Source: Stenotrophomonas sp. UBA2629 (lineage in GTDB: Bacteria > Pseudomonadota > Gammaproteobacteria > Xanthomonadales > Xanthomonadaceae). From it: DNA of 64,000 nt. The notes beneath the pieces are model-generated. The model was not told the DNA's origin. It did not search any database and saw nothing but the letters and a program-made list of their open reading frames with translations. The stretch is from contig DEOB01000008.1 of the NCBI GenBank assembly GCA_002359895.1, positions 18,865 to 82,864 on the forward strand, given 5' to 3'. The position numbers and the translations under genes were made by a program. Shown here piece by piece: positions 1 through 7,780 of this stretch (position 1 is the stretch's first letter; each line of letters starts with the position of its first letter).

Positions 1-1135
1 TCACTTTCGCCAACCGATCCAGCTCAGACAGTGCCAGCCCAACAGGCACACCAATGCTCTGACCAAAGGCTGCCACCTCCGCCCTAGTTACTTCGCCAAA
101 TTGGGTGGCATTACCCATTGGGAAAACCAAAGCTTCCCTCGTCCAATCGGGTGCCTTATAGACTGTGGTGCTGAGCAGGTCGTAATGCGGAGCCAGTTCC
201 CAGCCTCTCTCGCCCCAAAGAAAACTAAGATTCTTCAAGTGAGCATCGGCATTACCAACAACGAAATTGAACAGCTGCCAACGCAACAACGCCAAACGCG
301 TAGCTGCCGGTGTACGGGTAATTTTCAGCAGTTTCAGAATGGTGTCGCTGTTGGCCTGCTGGTACTTGAAGACAGCGTCCAGTGACAGCAACTGGCAACC
401 ATCCAGCGCATAGCGGCGCCGTACCTCCAGCCCCTCGCCCAGGCGATCAAAGCGACGCACCAGATACACCGGCTCGGGCACCCGGCGCACTTCCACCGGC
501 GGCACCGGCAGGCCACAGGCACCGGCCAAACGCATGCAGAACCACTCGTTGACCACGCTGTGCGGGTAGTCATCCACCTGCTCGCGGTCCGGTTTGAGGA
601 TGTGGGTCGAGGCCGCCTGACCGATCGGCTCCCATAACTGGCCCCCTTCAAGCACCACGGCCAATTTGTGCTGAGCACCGGCCAACGACATGCGCTTGGG
701 CGCCCCATGTGACAGCGGCTGCCTGGGCAGCGCTTGGATACGCGCCGAAAGCTCGGCATCGGGCAACGAACGCAATTCGGCCGGTGGCAGTTGTTGCCCG
801 GGCGATAGCAGGGTCAGTGCTCCTGCCGATTCGGGGCCAAAACGTTGCAGCAGGCCAAAAGCATCTGCCGCATTGATGCCGGCATCGGCGGCGACCAGTT
901 GCCGACCAGCCTCTTCCGGCAGCAGATTGTCGAAGAACCACTGCACCGGGCGCTGGCTGCCACCGTCCTGGATATCACCCGCGCTGCGTGGCAAGGCCGG
1001 TGACAGGTCAAAGCCATTGGCGCGCCAAGCTGCGTCATAGTGCAGCGCCCACAGATTGCCCTGCTCGTGCAGCTCACCGATGCGGTGCTGATCCAGCCAT
1101 ACCTCCAGTTGACGCGGCTCGACCTCGATGACCAT
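1..1135 (-). CDS. hipA: HipA-family serine/threonine kinase toxin (3' end beyond window)
   Basis: This is the toxin kinase of a type II toxin-antitoxin pair; HipA kinases phosphorylate translation factors or tRNA synthetases and slow growth. The frame is open for 378 codons down to base 2 with no stop, so the C-terminus lies outside the window. Residues 1-110 match the HipA N-terminal domain. The glycine-rich motif LAGAQHKLAV is at 151-160 with a serine at 150, the position autophosphorylated in E. coli HipA. K181 sits in HILKP, the catalytic loop GNADAHLKN has D297 and H299, and a DFG-like HYDL is at 317-320. The start ATG shares one base with the hipB stop, so the two are translationally coupled. 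The target is unknown. Confidence 0.9.
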   Translation of the reverse strand, partial: MVIEVEPRQLEVWLDQHRIGELHEQGNLWALHYDAAWRANGFDLSPALPRSAGDIQDGGSQRPVQWFFDNLLPEEAGRQLVAADAGINAADAFGLLQRFGPESAGALTLLSPGQQLPPAELRSLPDAELSARIQALPRQPLSHGAPKRMSLAGAQHKLAVVLEGGQLWEPIGQAASTHILKPDREQVDDYPHSVVNEWFCMRLAGACGLPVPPVEVRRVPEPVYLVRRFDRLGEGLEVRRRYALDGCQLLSLDAVFKYQQANSDTILKLLKITRTPAATRLALLRWQLFNFVVGNADAHLKNLSFLWGERGWELAPHYDLLSTTVYKAPDWTREALVFPMGNATQFGEVTRAEVAAFGQSIGVPVGLALSELDRLAKV

Positions 1136-1383
1136 CAGCCACGCTCCGGTGGCGGTGCGGGCAGGTCCACCGGCAAATCCAGCTGCACGCGGATGCCCAG
1201 CTGCCGCAGGAGTTCAAACACGCGGCCAATCTGCACGGTGTCTTTGCCACGTTCGACATTGCCCAGGACCACATGGCTGGTCCCGGCCATGGCAGCCAAG
1301 TCGTCCTGCCGCAACCCCTGCGCCTTGCGCACGGCACGTACGTATTGGCCGATATCGGAGGCTTGCTCTATCTGCACCTGCAT
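1135..1383 (-). CDS. hipB: HipB-type antitoxin, XRE-family repressor
   Basis: An 82-residue helix-turn-helix protein. Residues 10-70 form an XRE/Cro fold (IGQYVRAVRKAQGL followed by DDLAAMAG), and the tail is short and proline-rich. In known hip loci HipB binds and neutralises HipA and represses the operon through several inverted repeats in the promoter. Its stop TGA overlaps the hipA ATG by one base. A GAGG ribosome site lies about 8 bases before the ATG. Four matching inverted repeats stand directly upstream, so autorepression is the natural reading. Family and role are secure; operator binding is inferred. Confidence 0.88.
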   Translation of the reverse strand: MQVQIEQASDIGQYVRAVRKAQGLRQDDLAAMAGTSHVVLGNVERGKDTVQIGRVFELLRQLGIRVQLDLPVDLPAPPPERG

Positions 1384-1397
1384 TTTCTTGTCCTCTC

Positions 1398-1569
1398 AAT
1401 CTAAAGCTGACTTTAGATTACGCGGCAAACCTGGGAGGAACAACAGAAATATAAAGCACACTTTATATTTGTGATGAATTATGGCGATTGAAGCCAAAAT
1501 CTAACGTTTACATTAGAAACATGGATGCTCTTGAGGGAACTCCATGAAAAATAAAGCTGACGTTAGATT
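1398..1569. promoter_or_regulatory. Array of four inverted-repeat operators of hipBA, 50-bp period
   Basis: Four inverted repeats with 4-base spacers lie upstream of hipB. Site 1 is at 1398-1419 with perfect 9-base arms (AATCTAAAG / CTTTAGATT). Site 2 is at 1447-1470 with perfect 10-base arms (AAATATAAAG / CTTTATATTT). Site 3 is at 1500-1517 (TCTAACG / CATTAGA, one mismatch). Site 4 is around 1548-1569 (right arm CGTTAGATT) and overlaps the stop codon of the upstream lipoprotein gene. The centres fall at 1408.5, 1458.5, 1508.5 and 1558.5, exactly 50 bp apart. Site 1 is about 15 bases before the hipB ATG. Multiple HipB operators are known from E. coli; binding here is inferred. Confidence 0.8.
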
Positions 1570-2089
1570 ATTTGGAAACATTCCCGGTATCCCGCTCCAA
1601 CGCCTGCAGCAGACTCGGTGCGCGGGCGGTGGCGATATCGGCCACGCGCCATTCACCCTTCTCGCGGCTCAGGGTGAGGTCCAGCGTCAGGGGTTCGTCG
1701 GCACCGGCAAGGGGGGCGACGGCACGCAGCTGGCCGTCACCCAGCGGAGTGATATCGAAGGCCAGCGCGCGCAGGTCCTGGGCGGTGTCCTGGCACTCGC
1801 ATAGCGGATCGCTGTCCAGATAGCCCACCTCGCCATCGTAGGCGGCACTGTTGGCCGCCATCGCGGCCAGCAGCGGCGGCGCATAGACCTGATCGTCCGG
1901 CAGCGCCGCGTTGAGCGGTGCATCCGGGTGATAGCCGGCGTAGACGCGGGTGAGGAAGGTCCGCGCGGTGGTGATGTCGTCGGTACTGTCAGCGGCGACG
2001 GGGCGGGTTTGGGGTGAAGTGCTGCCCGGTGCAGGTTGCTGCTGGCAGGCCGCCAGAACCAGTACGGTCATCATCCAGAAGTGCTTCAT
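1568..2089 (-). CDS. Small lipoprotein with DUF3828-like domain
   Basis: A 173-residue protein beginning with a short hydrophobic signal and lipobox (LVLAAC, Cys at about residue 15), followed by a Gln/Pro/Ser/Thr-rich linker. Residues 38-165 resemble DUF3828 secreted proteins, with a predicted helical start (TARTFLTRVYAGYHP) and a strand-rich end (LTLSREKGEWRVADI). I chose the ATG at 2089 because GGAAGGA lies just upstream and the lipoprotein signal follows directly; the frame stays open further upstream but without signal features. It starts 76 bases after the recD stop on the same strand and may be co-transcribed with recCBD. Its function is unknown. Confidence 0.75.
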   Translation of the reverse strand: MKHFWMMTVLVLAACQQQPAPGSTSPQTRPVAADSTDDITTARTFLTRVYAGYHPDAPLNAALPDDQVYAPPLLAAMAANSAAYDGEVGYLDSDPLCECQDTAQDLRALAFDITPLGDGQLRAVAPLAGADEPLTLDLTLSREKGEWRVADIATARAPSLLQALERDTGNVSK

Positions 2090-2165
2090 GTTTTCCTTCC
2101 TTGGCAGATTGTTCGAGCCGGGCGTTGTGGGCCGCATCGTGCAGTTGAGGAATTGGCAGGAGACG

Positions 2166-4139
2166 TTAGTCGCGCAACCGCTCCGCCAACCCCGACCAGC
2201 GGCTGGCGTGGCGGGCCAGGGCGGCTTCGATGAGGGGCGCGCTGCCGGCGATGTGCAGGCCGTGGCGGGCGCGGGTGATGCCGGTGTAGAGCAGCTCGCG
2301 GCTGAGCACACGGTTGTCGCGGCGCGGCAGCTGCAGCCACACCTGGTCGAACTCCGAGCCCTGCGCTTTATGCACGGTCATGGCGAAGGCGCTTTCGTGC
2401 GCGGGCAACGCAGCCGGGTGGAAGCCGCGCGGGTTGGCCGGGTCGTCGCCGGGGAACCAAGCGGTGATGCCGCCACGGCGGTTGCCGGCGGCGGCTAAAG
2501 AGGCACTCGCTTCGCCGCTGAGGCAGATGCCGATGTCGCCGTTGAACAGGCGGTGGCGATAGCTGTTCTCGGTGATGATCAGCAGCCGCCCATGGAAGTA
2601 ACCGGGGCCAGTGCTGCCGCGTCGTTGCACGCCGGCCAGCCGCTCCTCGATGCGTGCGTTGAGGCCGCGCGCGCCTTGCGGGCCTTCACGCACGGCGGTG
2701 AGCAGACGCAGGCGGCCGGTGAGTGCCAGCGCTTCGGCGGGGTTGTCGGCATTGGCCAGCGCGTCCCAGTACGCCTGCAGCGGGCCGCGCCAGGCGCTGA
2801 GCGGGTCGATATCACCTTCGTGGAAATGCACGCCGGACAGCTGGCCGTCGCGTAGCAAGGCCAAGGCCTCAACGCAGTCGCCTTGGCGCATGGCGGCGGC
2901 CAGCGGCGCCAGTTGCAGGGCGTCGCTTTGCCGGTAGCCGCGCTGCAGTTGCACGCGCGCACCGGCGAACGGGTTGGGCTGCGGGTCGAGCGCATCGGCC
3001 GGGAGTTCACCCAGCAACGGTTGCAGCGCGCGCGCGTCTTCGGCGTTGATGCGCTGGCCGTCACCTGCAGCACGCAGGATGGCGCTGAGCACGTCGCCAG
3101 CTTCCACCGAGGGCAGCTGGTCGGGATCGCCCAGCAGCACCAACCGGGTGCCATCGGCGATGGCTTCGACCAGTTTGGTCATCAGCGGCAGGTCGATCAT
3201 CGAGGCTTCGTCGACCACGATCACGTCATAAGGCAGCGGGTTGTCGGCGTGGTGGCGGAAGCGTGGGGAATCGGGGATCACCCCGAGCAGGCGATGCAGG
3301 GTGGTGCCGGTGCTGGGCAGCTGCGCGCACAGCGCGGCGTCGATGCCGGTGGCCGGCAGCTGCTGCACGGCATTGCGCAGGCTTTCGGCCATGCGCTCGG
3401 CGGCACGGCCGGTGGGCGCGGCCAAGGCGATGCGCGGGGCGGGTTTGGCCTCAGCCTGGGCTTGGGCGCTGAGCAACACCAGCAGCCGGGTGATGGTGGT
3501 GGTTTTGCCGGTGCCGGGGCCACCGGTGACCAGCAACAGGTTGTGGCGCAGGGCGGTAGCGGCGGCGCGGGCTTGGAGGTTGCTGGTTGGAAGCTTCCCC
3601 TCAGACGCGGCGCGCTTTTGGCCCCCTCTCCCGCCCGCGGGAGCGGGTTGGGGTGAGGGCGCTTCAAACAGATCGGCCTGGGCCATGACCGGGCCCTCTC
3701 CAAACAAGCGCACAAACACCGGTGCCAACGCTTCCACGTTGCGCGCCTCGGGTTTTGCGCGACCAATCCGCTGCAGCCCCGCCGCCAACCGGCGCTCGTA
3801 CTCGCGGTAACGGCGCAGATACAGCAGGCCGTTCTCCCAGACCAACGGCGACTGCACCGACTCGGCGCGGTTATCCACAACCGTGGCTATCCACTTCGAC
3901 GCCGCCAGCTGCGCGATCCACTCATCCGCTACCGGCCACTCCATCCCGGCATCCACCAGCCGCTGCGGTTGGCGCGGGTCGAAACCGGCGTGGCCTTGCG
4001 ATACCGCCAGCGAGGCCAGCGCGGCGGCGGCCAGCACGGTATCCGGTGTGTCCGCATCCAGCCGGCGCAGGCTTTGGGCGAAAGCGTGGTCCAACGGGCG
4101 CAGCGCGGCGGCCTTGTTCAATGCAGCCAACAGGCTCAT
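2166..4139 (-). CDS. recD: Exodeoxyribonuclease V alpha subunit RecD
   Basis: The 5'-3' helicase subunit of RecBCD, which processes double-strand breaks and degrades linear DNA. The protein is 657 residues. It has an N-terminal domain (1-150), Walker A GGPGTGKTTT at about 206-215, the helicase box VIVVDEASM, and the C-terminal UvrD-like box AMTVHKAQGSEFDQVWL with TGITRARHGL. The start overlaps the recB stop by four bases (ATGA). Residues about 159-181, just ahead of the ATPase core, are a Pro/Gly/Ala-rich segment encoded partly by a copy of an intergenic repeat (see 3622-3659). This looks like an in-frame insertion in a tolerant loop. Confidence 0.97.
   Translation of the reverse strand: MSLLAALNKAAALRPLDHAFAQSLRRLDADTPDTVLAAAALASLAVSQGHAGFDPRQPQRLVDAGMEWPVADEWIAQLAASKWIATVVDNRAESVQSPLVWENGLLYLRRYREYERRLAAGLQRIGRAKPEARNVEALAPVFVRLFGEGPVMAQADLFEAPSPQPAPAGGRGGQKRAASEGKLPTSNLQARAAATALRHNLLLVTGGPGTGKTTTITRLLVLLSAQAQAEAKPAPRIALAAPTGRAAERMAESLRNAVQQLPATGIDAALCAQLPSTGTTLHRLLGVIPDSPRFRHHADNPLPYDVIVVDEASMIDLPLMTKLVEAIADGTRLVLLGDPDQLPSVEAGDVLSAILRAAGDGQRINAEDARALQPLLGELPADALDPQPNPFAGARVQLQRGYRQSDALQLAPLAAAMRQGDCVEALALLRDGQLSGVHFHEGDIDPLSAWRGPLQAYWDALANADNPAEALALTGRLRLLTAVREGPQGARGLNARIEERLAGVQRRGSTGPGYFHGRLLIITENSYRHRLFNGDIGICLSGEASASLAAAGNRRGGITAWFPGDDPANPRGFHPAALPAHESAFAMTVHKAQGSEFDQVWLQLPRRDNRVLSRELLYTGITRARHGLHIAGSAPLIEAALARHASRWSGLAERLRD
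3622..3659. repeat. Copy of an intergenic palindromic repeat inside recD
   Basis: The segment reads CCCCTCTCCCGCCCGCGGG and continues into GGGTTGGGGTGAGGG. Its reverse complement aligns closely with the intergenic element at about 21790-21830 (CCCTCACCCCAACCCCTCTC and following). It encodes roughly residues 161-173 of RecD without breaking the frame. Confidence 0.75.
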
Positions 4140-7100
4140 GCGTTGCCCTCCAGTCGTGCCAACAGCGCGGCGTGGCCTTGTGGGCCGCCGGCAAACAGTT
4201 CATCCACGGCGTACACCAGCTCCGTTGCGAAGGTGTGCGCGTACAGGCCCGGCGATGCCGCGCGCGAGGCATCCAAGCCCCGGCAGAACAGATAACGGAT
4301 GCCGCCAAAGTCCCGCGCGTAGTCGTATGCCGCGCCGATACGGAAGCGCAGCCAGCGGTGCAAGGCCACTGTGTAGATCAGAGCCTGCAGGTCGTACTCG
4401 CTGTGGCGCATGGCCGCTTCCAGTTGCGACGGTGCGTAATCCGGCAGCCGGTTGGATTTGTAATCCAGCACATACCAACGCCCGTCGCGGACGTAGGTAA
4501 GGTCGATCTTGCCGGTCATCAGGCCTTCCAGCTGGCGGCGCAGGCCAAAGCCGTGGCGGCCGCTCACCACACCGTGGGCATGCAGCACCCGCAGCAAACC
4601 CGGCACCGTGGTCGGCTGCATGGCGAAGTGGAACTCGATTTCAGCGCGGCGCTCGCCCTCACTCAACGAATGCAACGCGCCACCTTCGGGCAGCGACACG
4701 GTGAGGGTCTGCCCGATCAGTGCGGTCAGCAGCGCCACACCATCGTTGATGTCTTCTTCCACATAGCCGTCGGCGCGCAAGGCCTTGGCGATGACCTCTG
4801 CTTGCCCTTCCGGTGCGGCGTCGCCGGCCTGCCAGCCGTGCCACAGGCCGAATTCGACGTTCTCAAGCGCGGCATGCAGCACGTTGCCGAAACGGCTGCC
4901 GGCAAAACGCGGATCAAACACCTCCGGCTGCTCGTCGGCCAGCGCTGCGGCCGGCTCGCCGACCCCCTCCACCTCGTCGATGCTGGCCTGCGCCGGTTCG
5001 TCGGCGGCACCGCCGCTGTCTTCGGTGGCGGCGGCCGAGGTGTCGTGGCCGCCTTCAGCATGTGCCAGCTGGGTGAAGCTGTAGACCCACCAGTCGTGCG
5101 GCACTACGCGGCGCACGTCACGCACCGCCGGCAGCAGCTGTTCGCGCTCGGCCGGCAGGCGCGGCGGCAACGCGTTGGCACCGGCGTCCACAAGGTGGAT
5201 GTCGGCATGCGCGGCCAATGCGTCCATGTCGCGCAGCATCGGCCCGAGTCGCGATGACGCCAGCCCGGTCAACGCGCCGCCGCTTATCCACAGCGCATGC
5301 TCGGCGCGGGTCAGGCCGACGTAGAGCAGGCGTGCGGTTTCAGCATCTTCTTCAGCGTTGACCTGCTGCCCGACGGCCTTCCAGCCCGCATCGTCCTTGT
5401 CGATCTTCCAGTGCAGCACGCGTTGCTCGCCGTCGTGCACGGTGCGGTGATTGGAGGTGTCCGGCGCGTTGGTGGCAATGCCGACAAACGGCAGGTACAC
5501 CAGCGGGTATTCCAGCCCCTTGCTCTTGTGCAGGGTGATGATCTGCACGCGGCGGGCGTCCGATTCCAGCCGCAGCAGCTGCGCTTCGTCGCCTTCGTCA
5601 GCGTGGGCGATCTGGGTCTGCAGCCAGTCCAGCAGGCCGTGCAGGCCGATGCTGCGGTTGCTGGCCTCCTGCAGTTGTTCGGCCAGCTGCAGGTAGTTGG
5701 TCAAGCGGCGCTCGCCATCGACCAGCCCCAACAGGCGCTCGGCCTGCTCGGCGCACAGGTCCGACAGCAGCGCGAACACACCGCCGCGCTGCCAGCGTTC
5801 GCGCCAATGCAGCAGGCGCTCCTGATGGCCGCGCTGACGGTCACCTTCGTGCTCCATCGCGGCAATGGCGGCGGCGCTTTCACCCAGCAACACGGTGGAC
5901 AACGCCGCACGCAGGCGGCCTTCGTCGGCCGGTTGCAGCAGCGCCAACAGCAGCAGCCGCACCTCGTGGGCCTCGCTGCTGGCAAACAGGCTCTGCTTGC
6001 CGGCCGCCACAGCCGGAATACCCACCGCTGCCAGCGCCTGCTGGATGCGTGCGGCTTCTTTGTGCGAACGCACCAGCACGGCGATATCGCCGGGCTGCAC
6101 AGGCTTGCCATCCGCCAACGCGCTGCCCTGGCGTGCGGCCAGCAACACCCTGTGGATATCGTTGACGCAGGCCAGCGTGGCGGCGTCGCGGGCGGCGTCG
6201 GCCTTGAGCGGCTTGCCGTCGGCGGCGCCTTCAATCACGCACACGGTGAGTGCAGGCGCGGGCTGGCCGTGGAGCAGGTAGTCGTCGTCGCTGCGCTTGC
6301 TGCCCGGGAGTACCGGCTCAAACTGGATGCGCTCATCCAGAAACGCGGTGCTGCCGGCGTTGTCGTACAGCGCCTGGAGGGCACGCAGCACGCCGGGGCG
6401 CGAGCGGAAATTGCGGTCCAGCGGCGGGGCGATGTCGGCCAGCGCCTTGGCCTGCAGATAGGTATGCACATCGCCGCCACGGAAGCCGTAAATGGCCTGC
6501 TTGGGGTCGCCAATCAGGAACAGCGCCGCGGCGGTGTCGGTGTCTGCTGGGGCAAACACACGGCGGAAGATGTCCCACTGGCGCGGGTCGGTGTCCTGGA
6601 ATTCATCCACCAACGCAAACCGATACTGCGCACGCAGGCGCTCGGCGAGCACCGCGCCGTGCTCGCCCTGCAGCGCGTTGGCCACGTTGTCGATCAGATC
6701 GTCGTAGGTCTGCACCCGGCGTTGCTGTTTGAGTTGGGCCAGGCGCTGGCGCACCTCGCCGCGCAGCTGATGCAGCAGCACGATGGACTGCTGCGGCTGC
6801 CACTGCGTGACCTGCGCGCAGGCCTGGATGAAATCGGCAATCAGCGGCTGCAGCGGCGATTCCGGCGCCGTCTTGCCTTTGTTGGTCTTGGCGGTGAGCA
6901 CGTCGAGCGTCAGCCGCTCCAGCCTTTCGTCCAGCTCGGCCTGTGGATCGGGGTGCCGGCTCCACTGCAGCAACTGCTGAAACAGGCCTTCAATCCACTC
7001 TGCCTTGTAGCTGGTTTTGTTGAGTACGCCGGCATCCAGCGCGCCGCGCAGCTGCTGTAGATAACTTTCGCCATGCTCGGTGATGCCCGCGGCCAAACGC

Positions 7101-7780
7101 TGTGCGGCGGCATCGCGGAACGGGCGCGGGTCGTCCAGCAGATTAAGCGGTGGCGCCGGCAATAGCGGCAGTTCGGCGGCCAGCGCAGGCAGATCCTTCG
7201 CCAGCGCATCAGGGGTTTTCCACAGGCCCAGCAATGCGTCGAGGTGGCCGTCCTGCCCGGTGTGCAGCCGCCACAGGTCGGCGGCCAGCTCGGCGTGCAG
7301 TTCGCGGGTGTTGGCCAGCAGCTCTGGCGCGGCAAAGGTATGGCCGCTTTCCAGTGCGTATTCGCCCAGCACGCGGGTGCAGAAGCCGTGGATGGTGAAG
7401 ATGGCGGCCAGGTCGGTTTCTTCCGCCGCCACGCGCAGGCGCCGGCCCAGTTGTGTGGCGTTTTCGCCACCTTGCTGCAGGTGACGCTGCAGGATGCTGT
7501 GGGTAAGTGCGGTTTCCGGGCTGTCGGCATCGCCAGGGGCCACGCCCACCAGCCGCGCTGCCAGATCCAACCGCTCGCGGATGCGCTTGCGCAGCTCCTG
7601 GGTGGCGGCATCGGTGAACGTCACCGCCAGAATCTGGCCCATGCGCAGGCCCTGTTCCACCACCAGACGGGTGAACAGCGTGGCCAGGGTGAAAGTTTTA
7701 CCGGTGCCGGCGCTGGCCTCGATCAGCCGCAGGCCATCCAGCGGCAGGTGCAGATAAGGGTCGTTGGAGAGCGTGTTCAT
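4136..7780 (-). CDS. recB: Exodeoxyribonuclease V beta subunit RecB
   Basis: The helicase/nuclease subunit of RecBCD, 1214 residues (E. coli RecB is 1180). UvrD-family motifs are present in order: Walker A ASAGTGKTF at 22-30, ILAVTFTDAATQELRKRI, the Walker B-type LVDEFQDTDPRQWDIF, LIGDPKQAIYGFRGGD, and VQIITLHKSKGLEYPLV followed by LLYVGLTRA. The C-terminal PD-(D/E)xK nuclease is visible as GKIDL and LDYKSN near 1106-1110. The start overlaps the recC stop and the stop overlaps recD, so the three genes form one translationally coupled operon in the order recC-recB-recD. Confidence 0.98.
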   Translation of the reverse strand: MNTLSNDPYLHLPLDGLRLIEASAGTGKTFTLATLFTRLVVEQGLRMGQILAVTFTDAATQELRKRIRERLDLAARLVGVAPGDADSPETALTHSILQRHLQQGGENATQLGRRLRVAAEETDLAAIFTIHGFCTRVLGEYALESGHTFAAPELLANTRELHAELAADLWRLHTGQDGHLDALLGLWKTPDALAKDLPALAAELPLLPAPPLNLLDDPRPFRDAAAQRLAAGITEHGESYLQQLRGALDAGVLNKTSYKAEWIEGLFQQLLQWSRHPDPQAELDERLERLTLDVLTAKTNKGKTAPESPLQPLIADFIQACAQVTQWQPQQSIVLLHQLRGEVRQRLAQLKQQRRVQTYDDLIDNVANALQGEHGAVLAERLRAQYRFALVDEFQDTDPRQWDIFRRVFAPADTDTAAALFLIGDPKQAIYGFRGGDVHTYLQAKALADIAPPLDRNFRSRPGVLRALQALYDNAGSTAFLDERIQFEPVLPGSKRSDDDYLLHGQPAPALTVCVIEGAADGKPLKADAARDAATLACVNDIHRVLLAARQGSALADGKPVQPGDIAVLVRSHKEAARIQQALAAVGIPAVAAGKQSLFASSEAHEVRLLLLALLQPADEGRLRAALSTVLLGESAAAIAAMEHEGDRQRGHQERLLHWRERWQRGGVFALLSDLCAEQAERLLGLVDGERRLTNYLQLAEQLQEASNRSIGLHGLLDWLQTQIAHADEGDEAQLLRLESDARRVQIITLHKSKGLEYPLVYLPFVGIATNAPDTSNHRTVHDGEQRVLHWKIDKDDAGWKAVGQQVNAEEDAETARLLYVGLTRAEHALWISGGALTGLASSRLGPMLRDMDALAAHADIHLVDAGANALPPRLPAEREQLLPAVRDVRRVVPHDWWVYSFTQLAHAEGGHDTSAAATEDSGGAADEPAQASIDEVEGVGEPAAALADEQPEVFDPRFAGSRFGNVLHAALENVEFGLWHGWQAGDAAPEGQAEVIAKALRADGYVEEDINDGVALLTALIGQTLTVSLPEGGALHSLSEGERRAEIEFHFAMQPTTVPGLLRVLHAHGVVSGRHGFGLRRQLEGLMTGKIDLTYVRDGRWYVLDYKSNRLPDYAPSQLEAAMRHSEYDLQALIYTVALHRWLRFRIGAAYDYARDFGGIRYLFCRGLDASRAASPGLYAHTFATELVYAVDELFAGGPQGHAALLARLEGNA

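Noticed and set aside
334..1077. Several short leftward frames at the left edge that suggest a broken hipA
   Set aside because: Translating from the ATG at 1135 gives one uninterrupted HipA frame to the window edge.
5297..7060. A 587-codon open frame on the plus strand opposite recB
   Set aside because: It is the shadow of high-GC recB codons; its translation is low in family motifs and recB is unmistakable.
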